In this document: piece by piece, positions 4,812-5,653 of the stretch
Position numbering within the stretch: position 1 is the first letter of the stretch
Layout: each line of letters begins with the position of its first letter
Assembly (NCBI RefSeq): GCF_042675645.1
Contig: NZ_JBHTJH010000027.1
Coordinates: 1 to 5,653, forward strand
Direction of reading: 5' to 3'
DNA length: 5,653 nucleotides
From: Sungkyunkwania multivorans
Lineage (GTDB): Bacteria; Bacteroidota; Bacteroidia; Flavobacteriales; Flavobacteriaceae
The notes under the pieces: model-generated
Database searches by the model: none
Told to the model about the DNA's origin: nothing
Seen by the model: the letters and a program-made list of their open reading frames with translations, nothing else
Position numbers and translations under genes: made by a program

Positions 4812-4988
4812 GTTGCACAACGTCCACGGCTATGAATTCGACGCGCTTGGACAGCAGTTTTGGGTAGCTTTTTACACCCAAAAGTGCTGCTGTGGGAATG
4901 TCGGATTCACCGTGAGTATTAATTTAAGTGAAAAGTTAGTGATTTTAGCTCAAAACCCTGGCGTTGATTTATAGCCACTGTTAGGTGC
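4812..4988 (-). repeat. attC-like recombination site E (end of first cassette)
   Basis: This 177-bp palindrome has plus-strand outer boxes GTTGCACAAC (4812-4821) and GTTAGGTGC (4980-4988). The second is the only box in the window that fits the textbook GTTRRRY core. The inner boxes are GGCTAT (4828-4833) and ATAGCC (4971-4976), with spacers of 6 nt (GTCCAC) and 3 nt (ACT). The stem continues as GGCTATGAAT-T-CGACGC against GGCTATAAATCAACGC, so there is an extra T on one arm and G-T wobbles. A strong nested hairpin fills the centre: ACAGCAG plus TTTTGGGT (4851-4865) pairs with ACCCAAAA (4876-4883) and CTGCTGT (4887-4893). Confidence 0.82.
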
Positions 4989-4992
4989 TGAT

Positions 4993-5532
4993 TTATTCAG
5001 ATTCGATTTGAGATATTAGTCTTTGAATTTTATTCATGCCAATGTCACTTAATCCTCCAAATTTCATATTCGGTGAGAATGGCAATGATTTGGTCATTTT
5101 ACAATCTTTCAAGCACAAAAACACTTTTCCTATCTGATTATCTTGACTATCGAAAAATCTGAGGATATATTCCGATTCATCAACACTCCATGTAGTTTCA
5201 TTCCAGCTAAAGTTCACAGGATTGTTGAAAAATTTAATTAAATCATCACTTGAGTTGGGGTTCGCAGTTTTACTTGTCAATCTACTTAAGAGCCATTTGT
5301 TCTTATATAATTTGACGTATGAAGTTTTTCTTCTTGGAAATCTATACTTTGTCTCACCAAAAAACCTTGCATAAAAATCTTCAATGGCGACTTCGTTATC
5401 ATTGAATAACGCCATATCCTCATTTTCGAATGTTGGCTGATGGGAGAAGATACCATTCCTGTCTGCTTTATCAATGACAAGCAATATGCTAATACTTACT
5501 ATTGAAAGGAAAAATAAAAATGGCTTTTTCAA
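4993..5532 (-). CDS. Unrecognised membrane-anchored or exported protein
   Basis: I do not recognise this 179-residue protein. Residues 2-20 (KKPFLFFLSIVSISILLVI) form a positively charged start plus hydrophobic helix, either an uncleaved N-terminal anchor or a signal sequence. There is no lipobox cysteine. The remainder is a mixed alpha/beta domain rich in aromatic residues, ending in a block YILRFFDSQDNQIGKVFLC, then SLPFSPNMKFGGLSDIG and IQRLI (about 122-173). The start is TTG at 5532; an in-frame TAA lies four codons upstream, so no earlier start is possible. The right IS terminus is only 17 bp upstream, and the original cassette start, expected to be GTTAGGTGC, is absent. Any native leader has been altered, so expression may depend on the IS. 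The stop is 4 nt from the site E end box. Confidence 0.6.
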   Translation of the reverse strand: MKKPFLFFLSIVSISILLVIDKADRNGIFSHQPTFENEDMALFNDNEVAIEDFYARFFGETKYRFPRRKTSYVKLYKNKWLLSRLTSKTANPNSSDDLIKFFNNPVNFSWNETTWSVDESEYILRFFDSQDNQIGKVFLCLKDCKMTKSLPFSPNMKFGGLSDIGMNKIQRLISQIESE

Positions 5533-5549
5533 ATAACTTGGTTATAAAT

Positions 5550-5653
5550 TGACCCGTCCTGAATAAAGGCTACATAATTTCAAACATTATGTATAAAAAC
5601 GACAAAGTGATCAGACGGTATTCAGAACCTTTCAAACTGAAAATTTTAGACGA
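5550..5653 (+). mobile_element. IS3-family insertion sequence, right copy, first 104 bp
   Basis: The terminus TGACCCGTCCTGAATAAAGG begins at 5550. All 104 visible bases are the exact reverse complement of 526-629 in the left copy. This copy points right, so the two elements are inverted and their 5' ends face the cassette array. The remainder lies outside the window. The identity suggests recent duplication or homologous conversion between copies. Confidence 0.93.
5589..5653 (+). CDS. IS3-family OrfA, first codons (cut by window edge)
   Basis: The frame starts at ATG 5589 and encodes MYKNDKVIRRYSEPFKLKIL and then D before the window ends. It is identical over its visible length to the start of the left-copy OrfA. 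It is the beginning of the same DNA-binding transposase subunit. Nothing shows whether the rest is intact. Confidence 0.88.
   Translation, partial: MYKNDKVIRRYSEPFKLKILD

Larger units (their letters stand above)
4015..4820 (-). mobile_element. Gene cassette 2: two immunity genes plus site D
   Basis: The cassette starts GTTGTGCAAC (minus strand from 4821), and its own end box at 4134-4143 is GTTGTGCAAC, a perfect 10-base match. The following cassette starts GTTGTGCTTC and matches over seven bases only. This is the only cassette here with two genes, and they overlap. Confidence 0.77.

Noticed and set aside
4789..4881. N-terminal extension of the CdiI-like gene to ATG 4881
   Set aside because: The first 20 codons would be encoded by the attC-like palindrome of the preceding cassette, so the extension would not travel with the gene; the conserved family region begins well downstream.
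634..4988. The repeated palindromes as a CRISPR array or as plain transcription terminators
   Set aside because: The repeats are long, imperfect, far apart and separated by genes, unlike CRISPR. Most lack a GC stem followed directly by a T-run, and their core-box matching pattern is better explained by site-specific recombination.
5286..5480. Minus-strand open frame of 64 codons
   Set aside because: It overlaps the 179-residue gene in another frame and has no independent leader or recognisable domain.
630..5549. AAAT next to both IS termini (630-633 and 5546-5549) as a target-site duplication
   Set aside because: Both flanks adjoin the 5' end of an IS copy, whereas a duplication should flank the two opposite ends of one copy. 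In AT-rich DNA a 4-base match is easily chance.
5532..5600. Outward promoter in the right IS end reading into the array
   Set aside because: TTTG and AT-rich stretches are present, but I could not find a convincing Bacteroidetes-type TTTG and TAnnTTTG pair at proper spacing, so no promoter is annotated.

Overview
The window is AT-rich and holds tightly packed small genes, all read on the minus strand except at the extreme right end. The insertion-sequence type, the lack of clear Shine-Dalgarno sequences, the A-rich leaders and the protein families suggest a member of the Bacteroidetes, probably a flavobacterium-like organism. That placement is inference; no rRNA or housekeeping gene is present to confirm it.

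Layout. Positions 1-629 are the 5' part of an IS3-family insertion sequence pointing left: orfA, an A9 slippery run, and the start of orfB. Positions 5550-5653 are the first 104 bp of a second copy pointing right. Those 104 bp are identical to the reverse complement of 526-629. The two copies therefore face away from each other and enclose 630-5549.

The enclosed 4.9 kb looks like an integron-type gene-cassette array without a visible integrase. Each cassette holds one or two minus-strand genes followed by a 130-181 bp imperfect palindrome with attC-like architecture (sites A-E at 634-814, 1551-1691, 2249-2378, 4006-4143 and 4812-4988). The strongest evidence is a circularisation signature. 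In all four complete cassettes, the first 9-10 bases match the reverse complement of the box at that cassette's own far end, and match the neighbouring cassette less well. This is expected if each cassette once existed as a circle joined at G|TT. The sites differ from textbook attC: most core boxes read GTTGTG rather than GTTRRRY, and the inner spacers are unequal (3 nt against 5-6 nt).

Cargo, in transcription order (right to left): an unrecognised membrane-anchored or exported protein (4993-5532), whose cassette start is cut off by the right IS; an overlapping pair of toxin-immunity genes, CdiI-like (4366-4788) and Imm27-like (4148-4381); a 533-residue helical-repeat protein of the family often labelled 'limonene hydroxylase' (2384-3985); a DUF6584-like protein with a C-terminal membrane helix (1702-2232); and an HNH nuclease resembling McrA-type restriction enzymes (810-1538). 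A sixth cassette keeps only its first bases (630-642) before the left IS.

Taken together, this is a mobile store of defence and immunity genes, bounded by two inverted IS3 copies that could mobilise, invert or isolate it. No immunity gene has its toxin beside it, which suggests they are kept as protection against foreign toxins. No promoter was identified inside the array; expression probably depends on read-through from upstream on the right or from the IS.
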